Shown: positions 22,613 through 34,800 of the stretch, piece after piece
How the letters are laid out: each line of letters starts with the position of its first letter
How positions within the stretch are numbered: the first letter of the stretch is position 1
Assembly: GCA_038093515.1 (NCBI GenBank)
Contig: JBBPSI010000228.1
Span: forward strand, 1 to 38,602
Source: Butyriboletus loyo
Taxonomy: Eukaryota > Basidiomycota > Agaricomycetes > Boletales > Boletaceae
Reading direction: 5' to 3'
Length of the DNA stretch: 38,602 bases
Translations under genes and position numbers: made by a program
The notes under the pieces: generated by a model
What the model was told of the DNA's origin: nothing
Database searches by the model: none
The model's input: the letters and a program-made list of their open reading frames with translations, nothing else

Positions 22613-24331
22613 ATGATGACCTTCGCGAAATCCGATGGTGTACCTTCCCGCTTTTCCCGAGTTCAAAGGGCGCTGGCACTTGCCCATTTGACCTCTGGTT
22701 TCCAGTATGTCGTCTCCTGTCGAATAACAGCTAGGTTCCACTAACACTCACAGGATCCAGCAACAGCCTTTGTCCTCCGGGTCGAGTACGCTTGACGGCA
22801 CAGAGCCCGATTACCTTAAGAATCTGTTTGCTAAGGACAAGGAGTGTCAGGATGTTTGGGACAAGTATGTACACGGCACGGACTTCGCTCAGGGGCTTCT
22901 CAAGGGCACACTTCCTCTGAACGGCTTTCGCCACTATTCGTTCGTAAGTAGGCCAACGCCACTTTCCCGTCACATCTTCTGATCTCGAATCACAGCAAGA
23001 CATCAACTACCTCCAGTATTATGATACATTGAGATTGCAAGCCTTCAACACTCTTGGTAACAATGTGACTCTAGACCAATTACGGGCCTTCACAACGACA
23101 ACCAAAGGTGGCCTTGACTATGTTGTCGATTTCCGCGTTGCCTGCGAGAAGCAGCTGGGTGTCCCATCGAACGACATAATGAGCGAGCCGCAGTCAGACA
23201 AGCTCAAGACATCTATTCAATATTATCGCTCGGTCATCGAGGACCACCCTACCAGTGCTTGGGTTGAGTGCGTTGTGCAGGCTCTTTACACATTCTTGAT
23301 CTTGCTTCACTAACAAATATCCACAGTATCCACTTTGCCCTTCTGCCATGCATCAGGGTGAGCATTAGTGTTCTTGCCCATGTCAGATTGCAAACGCATT
23401 CCAGGGATACTACACCATTGCAACAGAGTTGTTGAATGACCCCAATCTTGTTAAGAGTATGTCCCTCCGTCCAACTAAATGTGCAAAGGTAGACTGAGTC
23501 TATTTAGATACACTCTACTATAGCATGTGGATCGAACCGAACACAGATCCTAGCTTTGTCAAGGAATACGACGGTAAGCATTTACCACTAGTTTCCTCTA
23601 CATTGTGCTCAAAGCTTCCTATTCTATCAGATTTTCTCACAGAAGCGGTCAGCCATGCTAAACCCGAAGATTGGATTCGTTGGGCCACCATCTTCAAAAA
23701 TGCATGCAACAATGAAAAGGCTTTCTTCGACCTGGCGACGAAAGATTACAAACTCATTCAGGCGCCGTACAATACCCTGGAACCACGCGGCCATTATGGC
23801 TTCACAATCACTCCTTACGGTGATAGCACGGTCTACCTCGGTGTTCAGAATTCCAACGTCGTGATTACAAGCACTCCCTTCAAGGCTCGTGATTGAAATG
23901 TCCCTTACACGGCCACAGCAAAGCTAACCCGACTGACAGTGGAACTTCACGAACGACATCAACGGCTACACAATTCAAGCCATGGATACTTACGGGTATC
24001 TCAGTTGGTCCACCGTTGGCCCAGGTCCGTATCTAGTCCAGGCTGATAAGGATCGGTACCTATGGGCAATTAACCCCATCTCTGGCACCGACAAATATCA
24101 GTAAGCCATTGGACGTCCATCGGCTGTATTGCAACCCGTAATTTATTCTTCACAGGTTGTTCCGTTCAGATAACCAGGCGTTCGTGCTCGACTGGAGTGT
24201 TGCGCAATCCAAGGTATGAGTGACAGGATGATAACGTGCGGCCGTTCATCCACTAAGGCCAATCATCACAGGTGTTCGCAGCAGAGAACCAGCAGGCTGA
24301 GAGTCAGACTTGGATTATCAGGCCTGCTTGA
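22613..24331 (+). CDS. TENA/THI-4 + beta-trefoil fusion, copy T3 (splice site damaged?)
   Basis: Exons by comparison with T4: 22613-22704, 22754-22943, 22996-23271, 23327-23357, 23394-23456, 23508-23573, 23631-23884, 23940-24100, 24156-24213 and 24272-24331. All are open and in phase. Two in-frame ATGs occur (22613 and 22616). The leader (RVQRALALAHLTSGFQ) has an extra Arg in its core and is a weaker signal peptide than those of T1, T2 and T4. Exon 2 has the VWDKYVHGTDFAQGLLKG version shared with T4. TenA residues are kept (FRHYSF-QD, PLC, WIEPN, NACNNEKAFFDLA). The acceptor before the fifth exon reads GCAA at 23390-23393 instead of GCAG, so normal joining of the fourth and fifth exons should fail unless another site is used. 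The seventh intron has a GC donor (23885). Confidence 0.65.
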
Positions 24332-25014
24332 GAGATGGGATCGAGTGCGTGATGTACTAATAGTGACATGTTCGTCGAGAAAGACTGTAAGTTGATCAGC
24401 AATGAATGATGCACCAAGTTTCGGTGTTCCGGGTCAGTTTGAGTCACCACGTACGCGTGATGAGCATCGACTCGGAGAGACACACAAGGAACATGCCAAA
24501 GTGTTCCACCAGACTTCCCGAAGATGTAGGTATGCAATAGCACCCATGCAGTTGCCCAAGTGCAGGATGTCGTCTAATTAGTTTACAGTAACCTGTAGAA
24601 CAATGTAGGATTACAGGGTAATCAGTAAAGCACGTAATTTTTTCCTTCTCAAGTGACAAACCAGTTATTCGAAGGATCGGATAGCGGTACGATCTTTGTA
24701 GAGTCAGAATCAGCTTCTAGGAGCAATGGTATCGCATCTGATCACGAATCGGGAAACTGCATATTTCATTCTCCCTATGCTTGACTTATCCAAGGCATCT
24801 TTCGATGATGAGAAGCATCTGGTCAATTTAATGCTCCAGGCGGATAGCGGGGAAGGGAACTTGGCTCATGCGTTTCCGTGGAATTCAACCTCGGAAACAC
24901 CCAGAGGATCAACATTTTAGTGCAATTGAAACGATCACAAACGGGCGTAATAACCCATGAACGTGGGTGTGATCGTCGCTCCAAGTCGAGTCCTTTCATT
25001 CCGAAATACATCCA
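24332..25014. other. Region between T3 and the intact esterase
   Basis: Convergent 3' region with no gene. It is the duplicate of 17524-18197. Short open frames here (for example 24304-24543, minus) are shadows of repeated 3' flank also seen behind T1, T2 and T4. Confidence 0.55.
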
Positions 25015-27422
25015 TCATTGTGCTGTCGTAGCCGTCACCGTCTCCCAAAACCTGTAAAGCGTGGGCACACGTCAACGAGTATCAGTAACATGTCACCATT
25101 CATGCCGAAAACAGGACACGGTAAAAGAAACAGACGTACGCGCATCGCTGGAGCAACGCCTGATCAGTTTTGACGGGCATGATATTTGGTACGCCTTCCT
25201 CCGTACGATTGAATACCATTTCCGTCCCTCCAATGTGGTATTTATTCCAGTAGGGAGTGATGTTGGTCCGATCAAATTTGGTGTTGACGTCGTAGTATTT
25301 GGCGAGGGACATAAAGGACTGGGAGAAGGCGACGATGAACTGAGTGTTGTTGTAAGGAATGGAATCGCTCGGGCTAAGATGGCTGCATAGACCGCCGGCT
25401 GAGAATGCGTTGGGAGGAGAGAGGATGGGGCGTACCTGCCGAAGTAGTATACGAGATCATTACCATGAGTTGCAGGTGGGACTGCAAAGAGACCCTGAGA
25501 CGGTTCCATCAAATCTATGGGAAAGCATATACAGATCTTGGAAGACTGACCTTCCACGAACGACCAGTGAATGCCCGGAGCAAGTAGTAGGTCGGACACG
25601 TAAAGATGGCTACAATGGAGAGTCCAAATGTATCGAGTTACTCGTGGTTCTTCCGAGCTTGGAGTTGCTTCACTCACAATCCCCCATCACCATGATGGCC
25701 TGCTCGAGTGCAGTCCCGTAGCCATGATAGACACGCACAGCTTCCTGGACTTGGGGATCCGTCATGTGGGGGAAAAGCCGAGAGGTGTAATCAGTGATGC
25801 TCAAAGTCTCGTTCGTATCCACGAAGGAATTTCCCTCGTTCTGATTGGTGACGGAAAGCACCACTTGCTTCAGGAATGTCAGCTAGCGAAAGGATACAGC
25901 ATAGGTGGTCACGTACACCGTTCACCTGACCCTTGGCAAGGGTGACGGTTGGGCGCTCGAGGATGAACGTGCCATCGACCACGGGAACGAAGGTGAATGT
26001 CCCATAGAAAGCAGACGCAGCAAGATTATAGTTTGCAGCCTGGAGAGTCTTTGTTTCCACGGATTGTAGGCATGTGAACGTGTCAGTGCTCGATGCACAT
26101 CTGCGCAGAATGCGTTACTAACAGTCAAGATGTATACACTAAGCAGGATGGTATCTTACCCGGTCATAGCAGCAATTTCGTTATATAACAACTAGGCTCG
26201 ATCAGTTGGCAGGCCCTCCGTCAAACGAAGATACAATAGCCTACCTGAGGCGCTAGATCACTGTAGTGATACTGAGAAGGCAAAAAAGTGGAACTGGTGA
26301 TCGCATCATTGAAAAGCGGCGGTTGAGTATTACCTCCGTTGGCAACGATATGCTGGAGAACGGAGCCAGCACCTGCGGATTCGCCCCATATGGTGACATG
26401 AGCCTTGTCACCACCAAACAGTCCGATCTGATGTGGACTCGTAAGTGTGGTTGGGATGGACACGGATAACAAGTCATACATGATCTTGTACCCATTTCAG
26501 TGCAAGGGTCTGGTCAACTGGTGATGCCATATATTGTCAGTGAGACCTAAAATGAAGGCAATAACATTTGCTCACGGAGGCCAGCGTTCAGCGCGCCATG
26601 AGCTTTGACCTCATTGCCAGAGAGGAAACCTAATTCAAATATCAGACAACTGACAAGTGATGCTAGCTTCCCAGTCAGACGGCATACCGAATGCACCCAG
26701 ACGGTATTGAATGACGACGACGACGACGGTGTTAAGGGAATCAACGACGAGCTCCACGCCATTGTACTCGGCTGCGTATCCAGCCTGGTAACTACACTTC
26801 AAGATCAAACAAGTATATGTAAGGACATACACACCAAACGTACCCTCCGCCGTGAATCCACACCAACACAGGGAGCCCACCCGTGGTGACTGGTTCTGTG
26901 GGTATTGTCCCTGGAACGAAGACACTACGGTGGCAGGATTGACGTTGTGTTTTTCCGCAATTATGTTGGGCTATCACACTCACTTGAGGAACAAGCAATC
27001 CTCAGAAGCGGCCGGCGTCGTGCTCTGTCGTTTGTTATATCCGTATGGTGAGCCTGGCGTGGTCAAGGTGGTACCGGATTCGGCTTGATAGCACATGTTA
27101 GGGTTCTGTGTCGCGGGTTGTACACCAGGCTCGGGGACTGGTGGCTGAGGTGCTTGAAATCTCAAGTTTCCTGGAAGGGACATCGTGTAAATCAGTATGA
27201 CCATACGCCGGACACCATCAAAGAGAGGTCTATACTAGACTCACCGAGAGGTGGAGAGGCATAGCGAATGCTCAAAAAATTAGTGATGTTCGTTTGCGCG
27301 TCGAAGTATCCTTGGTATTGTGCATAACCAAGATCCACAGTATTTGGCGCAATCGTGTTTATATTCACAAGCGAAGTCAAAGAGGTCAACCATAATGCAA
27401 TCCAGGCAAGGCCACGAACCAT
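25015..27422 (-). CDS. Secreted type-B carboxylesterase/lipase-like protein (CE-B)
   Basis: About 14 short exons on the minus strand, from ATG 27422 to TGA 25015-25017. A signal peptide (MVRGLAWIALWLTSLTSL) is followed by YQGYFDAQTNITNFLSIRYA..PPLG, PATQNPNMCYQ and SEDCLFL. Next come WIHGGG, interrupted by an intron near 26843, then VVVVVIQYRLGAFGFLSG, NAGLLDQTLALKWVQDHIGLFGGD, and the nucleophile motif GESAG (26371-26385). Further on are YNEIAAMTG, FTFVPVVDGTF, FTCPTYYLL and ATHGNDLVYYF, whose His codon (25465-25467) is the expected catalytic base. The protein ends RCAFWETVTATTAQ. Order and motifs fit fungal carboxylesterases of the Candida rugosa lipase type, and every splice restores frame. 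It probably hydrolyses extracellular esters. It is convergent with T3. Confidence 0.85.
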
Positions 27423-27957
27423 CCTGACGCAACTCGGGCAAGGAAGATTGACCTACTACATGAAAATGGATGTTCTGATTTTATACCCGAAATACCGTAC
27501 TATTTCGATCAACACCACCTGTGACCTGTGACAAAGGAGTCACCAAACGTTGGTGTTCGTTGTGACCGGTCCGGTGACATTTATAATTTAAGCGGGTCTC
27601 AAACACTAGATTGGTCACATTTCGTCACGACAAAGTGCCATGTGACGTGTGACCAACGAATCGATCGAAATAGTGTAGTTAGTACGGCCCTAGCCTTGAC
27701 TACTCTACTGCAGGTTATTTGAGAGTTTTGGTTGGATGATGTGTTGGCTATGTCTTGTAGTTAAGCCCCGGGTTCGGCTATGTTTACAGATGCTATAGTA
27801 TGACCATTGACCGATGCGTCGAGGACTCCGAACAAGTTCGTCCGCATCGGCTGCAGTGTTTTTGCATTACCTTAGGGCCTGCTCGGCTCCACGAAGCGGA
27901 TGCCTGGCTTGAATTTTCACACAACAGTGGGCACACCGTGGAATCTGAACTAACCAT
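27423..27957. other. Region upstream of the esterase with a small inverted-repeat element
   Basis: No gene. 27423-27490 is the esterase upstream flank. A possible MITE occupies 27499-27674. 27700-27957 holds low-similarity sequence and a short piece (cgatgcgtcgaggactccga..catcggctgcagtg) resembling the flank upstream of the esterase pseudogene near 19425-19450. Confidence 0.4.
27499..27674. mobile_element. Short MITE-like element rich in GTGAC repeats
   Basis: The ends form a perfect 12-base inverted repeat, actatttcgatc (27499-27510) and gatcgaaatagt (27663-27674). Inside, the pentamer GTGAC or its complement GTCAC recurs about nine times in both orientations, and a small palindrome caccaaacgttggtg occurs near the left side. 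There is no ORF of note and no convincing target duplication. It is absent from the corresponding flank of the esterase pseudogene. Confidence 0.5.
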
Positions 27958-28960
27958 CAGATGAACCAAAGGAAAGCAACAATCAATCAATCTAGCCAAC
28001 CAGGGGGAGTGTTGCGTTTATGGTTTGAAAACGGGCACAGCGCGGCATGGGGTTTGGACTCATGGCATCACTGGCGGAGCGTTACCTGTTTTGTGTCGTT
28101 CTTCCTAATGGGAATACCTTTCATTTCTGCCATTGAGCATTCCTGACGTGACAGCCTCATGCCCGACCCCATGCAGGACAAGTCACTTCAAGTTGTTGAG
28201 AAATCTGGAGCAAAAAAGCGCTTCCCCACTGCGCAACAAACTCGCACTTACGACCACCGCTCATGGCGGCGGCGATGCAGTGTTCTTCCTGCTCTGGGCC
28301 ACGAACACGGTTATCATCCTCTGAGGTGTCGGGTATGTGTGCATAATTCCCTTGTGCTTACATCGCATTTCGCTCCAATGACTTTCAGAAGTTCTGATAG
28401 TCGTCGGGTCTCCATAACCTGTTCGCAATGATAGAGAATCCCTAGTAGAGGTCAGCAGTGCTCTGACAAAAGTAACATCATCTCTCACCGAAACATGTGG
28501 CAGAAGGGTACCAAGCCTTTGATGAGATGATCCGTGGGACGTACTCAAGCCAATCACCTTCTCGAGCAACATACACACATTCACAAATCTCTTAAGAACT
28601 GTTCTGAGATTGGCTCGTTCATGACTGTATCTTTTGGAATTCCCAGCTGCTTTTCGAGATACCCTGCACATCTCTGGCGTGCTGAAATCCGTCTCGCCAT
28701 GAACTCTAGGTCTGTCTTGGACCTGAGTTTGCGATGGACTGCATACTCACTCTAGTGTAAAATTATAGGTAGGCTACGTCTTGCTGTCGCTCGCGGAGAG
28801 GGAATCCATATTTGCGACCTGCGAACGTGTAGTGCCAAAAGGCTCATTCAGTGGAGCTGTGTCCTTGGTGGAGATAGAGTGTGATCATTGCATTCCTTAT
28901 GGGATATGTGCATGTTTCTGAACAAACGTACCCCGAACAGGGTCGCTATTTCAATTGATC
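27958..28960 (-). pseudogene. Diverged TenA relic psi-4
   Basis: The minus strand keeps the exon with FMARRISARQ..CAGYLEKQLGIPKDTVMNEPISEQFLRDL, followed after several stops by a block with an acceptor ctactag and GFSIIANRL. A small piece (tacccttctgccacatgtttcg then gtgaga) looks like the short fourth exon of the T genes. The 3' part agrees with psi-1b, psi-2 and psi-5 down to 27958, where the match stops, so the trefoil end is missing. Frames are broken throughout. Confidence 0.6.
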
Positions 28961-29529
28961 AATTACGGGAATAGCTGGGACGGACGGGCGGGAACACGCT
29001 GGGCACAATCGGTAATCACGCTGGCATTCCCCAAAGGGAAAGGAGTGGGGGGCTGTAAGGAACAAACTGAATTTTTACGGAAAAATGGAACGTCGTGAGA
29101 ATCAGTGTGGCACGGAAGGTTATGGATGATGGACAGAAGGTGACCAAGCCATACGTAGTTAATCTACACCGGCAGGACCGATGTTCTCAGCGGAACTACA
29201 CATAACACACACATGGAAGCGATCAGGTGGAAGACTGACAAACCCACATTTCAATTCTTCAAATCTGGGGAGGTGGAGTGAGATAGGCTGTATCTCGAGA
29301 AGCATCGCCTCACCGTTTCAGGATCGAGTGAATGTTGAGATCCAGGTTATGTACAGAGACCAAGTCTCTAATTTTGGAACGGTGCATTAACGGACGCGAA
29401 CAAGCAGTTAGTATTGAAGTGTCCCCAGTGTCCCCTATGAAAGAGGAAACCTGCCTTCTTTGGCACTGCAGATCACTCTTCCCACGATGGCTTGTACCCT
29501 CCATTCCACTTACGGCCGTCCATCAATTG

Positions 29530-30059
29530 ATCGGATTCTGGCTTGTTCGCCTCCGGTGAAACGCAATGCTGCGTAATTATGCAGGACGGCGCCAGTAACC
29601 TCCATTCATGGCCACTTTGTTTGACGGGTGTACGAACATTTCGCGCCCATCGGTCCACTCAGGAGCGGCGTAGTCTCACCCCTGATTTCCAATAAACACG
29701 CCATAAACATGTTTACGAGCAGACCAAACCACATATGGCTGGGACCTTATGATATATGCACCCTTCCATTCTTTGGTGACGACACGCTACTTTGCTTGCC
29801 GAAGCGAAATGGCTTGGAAGCTTGGTGTGCGAACCACCCCAAGACCCATATGGATTTCCCGCAACGAAGCTTGAACAAATCGGTCTCGCAACAAAATGTT
29901 TCTACGGGATTGTGTAAGGCCGTGATCACGCATACTAACTGCTTTTACTGGAATGGAATGTATTGTTCGGATATGGGTGAGTGATGCCATGTATAAAAGC
30001 CGTCCATCCTCGCCTTTATGCATTATCAACGCCCTCTCAGTTACAACGTTCTGACCACG
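29530..30059 (+). promoter_or_regulatory. Upstream region of T4 with a canonical TATA box
   Basis: Shared upstream block as for T1 to T3. The core element here is tataaaag (29992-29999), a perfect TATA box, where the other copies have cataaaag. It lies about 60-68 bases before the ATG. Confidence 0.6.
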
Positions 30060-31792
30060 ATGACCTTCGCGAAATCCGATGGTGTACCCTCACGCTTTGC
30101 CCGAGTTCAAATGGCGCTGGCACTTGCCCATTTGACCTCTGGTTTCCAGTATGTCGTCTCCTGTCGAATAACAGCTAGGTTCCACTAACACTCACAGGAT
30201 CCGGCCACAACCTTTGTCCTCCGGGTCGAGCATGCTTGGCGACGCAGAGCCCGAATACATTACGACTCTGTTTTCTAAGGACGAGGAGTGTCGGGATGTT
30301 TGGGACAAGTATGTACACGGCACGGACTTCGCTCAGGGGCTTCTCAAGGGCACACTTCCTCTGAACGGCTTTCGCCACTATTCGATCGTAAGTAGGCCAA
30401 CGCCACATTTCCGTCACATCTTCTGATCTCGAATCACAGCAAGACATCAGCTACCTCCTGTATTATGATATACTGAGACTGGAAGCCTTCAACACTCCTG
30501 GTAACAACGCGACCGTAGAGCAATTACGGGCCTTCATAACTATAGCCAACGGTGGCCTTAACTATGTTGCCGATTTCCGCGATGCCTGCGAGAAGCAGCT
30601 TGGTCTCCCATCGAACGACATAACCAACGAACTGAAGTCAGACAAGCTCGACAAATCTATTAAAGATTATCGCACGGTCATCGAGGGGGACCCTAAGACT
30701 ACCAATCCATGGGTTGAGTGCGTTGTGCATTCTGTCCACATTCTTAATCCCGCCTCACTAACAAACATCCACAGTATCCACTTTGCCCTTCTGCCATGCA
30801 TCAGGGTGAGCATTAGTGTTCTTGCCCATGTCAGATTGCAGACGTATTCCAGGGATACTACACCATTGCAACAGAGTTGATCAAGGACCCCAAGGTTGTC
30901 AAGAGTACGTCCCTCCCCTCAACCAATGTGCAAAGGTAGACTGAGTCTATTTAGATACAATCTACTATAGCATGTGGATCGGACTGAACACAGATCCCAG
31001 CTTTGTCAAGGAATACGACGGTAGACATTTACCACTAGTTTCCTCTACATTTTTCTCAAAGCTTTTTATTCTATCAGATTTTCTCACAGAAGCGGTCAAA
31101 CATGCTACGGCCGAAGATTGGATCCGTTGGGCCAAAATCTTCAAAAATGCATGCAACAATGAAATGGCTTTCTTCGAGCTGGCGACAAAAGATTACAAGC
31201 TCATTAAGCCGTACAATATCCTGAGAAACGATGGTAACTTCACGATCACTTTTTCCGGTGATCCCGCGGTCTACCTCAGTGTTGAGCCGTCGACATCCAA
31301 CGTCAAGCTTACAAACAACCCCTTCAAGGCTCGTGATTGAAATACCCTCACACGTGCACAGAAAAGCTAACCCGACTGACAGTGGACCCTCACGAACACC
31401 GCAGAAGGCTATACTATCAAAGACACGGGTACTCAACAGTATCTCGGCTGGTCCGCCACTGACCCGAGTCGGTATCCGGTCCAGATGAGCGACAAGGAGT
31501 ACACTTGGGCAATTAACCCCATCTCTGGCACCGACAACTATCAGTAAGCCATTGGATCTCCATCGGCTGTATTTCAACCCGTAATTTGTTCTTCACAGAT
31601 TGTTCCCTTCAGACAATCAGGCGTTCGTGCTCGACTGGACTGTAGATGGTACGACAACAAAGGTATGGGTGACAGGACAATAACATGCAACTGTTCATCC
31701 ACTGAGGCCAATCATCACAGGTGTTCGCAGAAAACAACCAGGAGCCCGTGACTCCTACTCAGACTTGGAATATCAAGTTCCAGGCTGCTTGA
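30060..31792 (+). CDS. Secreted TENA/THI-4 + beta-trefoil fusion protein, copy T4
   Basis: Ten exons: 30060-30148, 30198-30387, 30440-30721, 30775-30805, 30842-30904, 30955-31020, 31078-31328, 31383-31543, 31599-31662 and 31721-31792; about 422 aa, intact. The signal peptide has the core VQMALALAHLTSG. TenA part: YVHGTDFAQGLLKGTLPLNG, FRHYSI-QDISYL, EKQLGLPS, PLC in the fourth exon with a normal acceptor (gcag at 30838-30841), YYSMWIGLN, and NACNNEMAFFELA. The last has Met for the usual Lys but keeps the Glu. The trefoil part differs most from T1 and T2 (GNFTITFSGDPAVYLSV, EGYTIKDTGTQQYLGW, NNQEPVTPTQTWNIKFQAA). The seventh intron has a GC donor (31329). T4 pairs with T3 as a subfamily by exon 2. 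Confidence 0.8.
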
Positions 31793-33359
31793 AAGATGGG
31801 ATCGAGTGCTTGATGTACTAATAGTGACATGTTCGTTGAGAAATACTGTAAGCTGATGGATGATGAATGATGTAACAAGTTTCTGTGTTCCAGGTGGCCA
31901 GTAATTTTACTAATCATCTCGTACGTGTGATGAACACCGAGAGACGGGATCCCGAGCATGAGCATATTGACATCATTTCATTTCATTTGATCCGGAACCA
32001 CTTCGCTTGGCCACTGTTGTGATATCTTCAACACGCGTTCTTCAGAGTATTAAAAGGGAACAAAAAAATCAGAAGCCCTAAATTGTCTGCGTTGGAACGG
32101 TTCCGCCTCAGGGGGTACCAAGAATTTGGCTTATACCTCAAGAAGGTCAGACACCGCACTGGGACATACATGATTCATACATCCGACCAACGCTGCCAAT
32201 GGAACTTGGCTCGTGGCATATCCTACTCATCGCCCGGATTTTTCTGCATAATCTCAAGCCAACGAGGACTCCCGGACACCGTGTGCGTTCCCGCCATACG
32301 ACTCGGACGAGTACGAATTTGCTGCCGTGTTACGCCGTTCAATACGCCAACGCCACGGCGGTGGCTCCTAAATGCAGAGTTCGTTGTCGCAGGACAGTGC
32401 TCACTACTACGTGGGGAAGTGACCAACTGGCAACACTGGATCCTTCCCCACTCCCTCTTTGTCTTGGTCACACATTCCTCGCGCTGCTCATCATTCTTGA
32501 TTTATGCACGAGCCAACCTTTCTGGTCTCCTGTGTAACGACGTTAGTGATTTACAAAGCCCGGCCTCGAGCCACCATTATACATCCACTTGCGGTTATGA
32601 TTCAGCTTGATCCCCGAATACCTCCGCTGGAATGTCCACGACGAACACCAGCGGTGCGGCGATGAAGCGCTCACACGCCCAAAACGGGAGCGACCCAGAG
32701 TCAGGCCGATACTGCAGCCACACGACAGCTGACCCCAGCAACTCATGATAAGGATTCCTGACAGAGGAAAGTGGTCGGGCGGGCTTGGGATCAAGACAGG
32801 AATTTCGAAGTGGATGATGACCGACTCATACGTGTGGTGTTCCTTTTACTTTCCCCTTACTGACCGTTTTCTGAGACACCATGACATTTCCAAGAGCAGC
32901 GTGGTCAACAGCACAACGTCCTCAAGATATCGTCTGCCCAATTCACAAACATGGAATGGCCATATACATATACTTACCTTATAGCACGGACAGATTGGAT
33001 GGCCCTTCGACAACATTATCCAGGATGGTTGGAAGTTGACAACCACAACGTAGCAGCACCATGTTTCGCGCGTCTAAGATGTACGCCACATCGCGGTGAC
33101 TCTCCCCCCACAACTTGCCTACAACAGAGGTACTCTTGCGGTCCGTATTCCAATCGTAGAAACCACCTACATATCCAGATGGGTTTTGTTCCTATTCATT
33201 CCTTTCATTGTATGCATGGTCTACCTTGGACGGGCATGGAAACTTGCAGTGAAATTGTGTCGAGATGTACCCTATGTACATGTGCTGGCCACAGTGGACG
33301 ACATGCGCCTATGATACCGTGACGCAGCTCATTTACCTTATACATAACAACGCACGTCG
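31793..33359. other. T4 3' flank and an unassigned duplicated segment
   Basis: 31793-31960 is T4 3' flank. From about 31960 to 32300 the sequence is a diverged copy of 37195-37560 (shared: gagcatattga, caagaaggtcaga/gcaccgcactggca, ccgaccaacgctgccaat). An ORF at 32199-32537 begins MELGSWHILLIARIFL, but its ATG is ATC in the other copy, so I do not call a gene. 32620-32740 and 33060-33085 share sequence with 13560-13670. At 33096-33314 an open frame reads a membrane-like WVLFLFIPFIVCMVYLG segment that I cannot assign. Confidence 0.4.
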
Positions 33360-34800
33360 TGTCAAGTCATGGACGAACGCGGTATGCGTCCAAGGCTCAA
33401 ACTTGAATAGAGTGCTGATCGCCACACCATAGAGTATGGCGGTGGGATCCGAGTAGAACATAGCGGGGTTTCGAACGTGGACTTTCTGGAAGAGTCACCA
33501 GATCCCGGGGACAAAGGACGACGATCGCCGATCTCGTTCACGCCACCGTTGATCATAATCCGACCAGATAGCAACGCCGCGGAGTTGGTTGTCGTTCCTT
33601 CACGTTCCGGTTACCACCCGCTGACACCATCTCAATAGTGCCGCGCATGTCGACTGCTCTTCCCCAGCATGCATCTTCCCCGATAATGGCCCATTGAATT
33701 GATTACGCTGCGCCCTTCTCCTCTAAGCGGACCGATGTTGAACCGGGGGGAGGCAGCAACCGATTAATCTATCCAAACGGGGGCTCCAACGGCACTCAGT
33801 GCTGCGTTTATGGTTCGAAAACGGGCACAGCGCGGTTTGGACTCAGATCAGAGCGTTACCTGTTTTGTGTCGTTCTTCCTAATGAGAATACCTTTCATTT
33901 CCGCCCTTGCCTGACGTGACAGCCTCGTGCCCGCCCCCATGACAAGTCACTTGTCGAGATCTCTGGAGCAAGAAAGGACTTCCCTACTACGTGGCAAACT
34001 CGCACTTAAGACCACCGCTCATGGCGGCGTCGATGCAGTGTCCTTCCTGCTCTGGGCCATGACTGCGGTTATCATCCTCCATCATGATCTCGGATGTGTA
34101 TGCATGATTCCCTTGCGCCTACACCGCATTTCGCTCCAATGACTTTCAGAAGTTCTGATGGTCGTCGGGTCACTCAACAACCGCGATGATATATGATCCC
34201 AAGTAGAGGTCAGCAGTGCTCTGACAAAAGTAACATCATCTCTCACCAATGTCACTGTAACACATGGCAGGGGGGTGATATGCATAGTATGAAAAGTGGA
34301 TACTCGTACGCTACCCAAGCCTTTGATGAGACGATCCGTGAGACATACTCAAGCCAATCACCCTCTCGAGCAAGATATCCATAAATCTCTTAAGAGCGGT
34401 TCTGAGATAATATCTGACTCGTTCATGACTGCGCCTTTTGGAATTCCCAGCTACTTTTCGAGATACTCCGCACATTTCCGGCATGCTGAAATTCGTCCTG
34501 AAAGTCTCTCCGTGACACTCTAGGTCCGTCCTGAATTTTCGATGGACTGCATTCTCACTCTAGCATGGTAGGTTGTATCTTGCTGTCGCTCGCGGTGAGG
34601 CTAGAGGTGGAACCCATATTTGCGACCTGCGATCATGTAGTGCCGAAACTGATTCAGTGGACCTTGGCCATCTTGTGATGGAATATATGGTTCGCCAGAT
34701 CATTCCACGCTTCTCTCGGTTTGCCTCGATTGGAGATAGAGTGTGATCGTTAGATTCCTTATGGGATGCACGTAGGTTTCTAAGCAAACGTAGCCCGAAC
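33360..34800 (-). pseudogene. Diverged TenA/trefoil relic psi-5, longest copy
   Basis: On the minus strand this has the same blocks as psi-3 and psi-4 (fragments of the exons around QD..YL and around YL..GIP at 34435-34600), then the middle block (33880-34250), then the 3' block (33360-33720) shared with psi-1b and psi-2. It is the fullest copy of the old diverged version. Stops and frameshifts occur in every exon. It faces away from T5 and shares the space between them (34800-35170). Confidence 0.6.

Noticed and set aside
25093..25677. A single 194-codon minus-strand ORF over the esterase 3' half
   Set aside because: It reads through introns in a mixed frame; the spliced esterase exons explain this region better.
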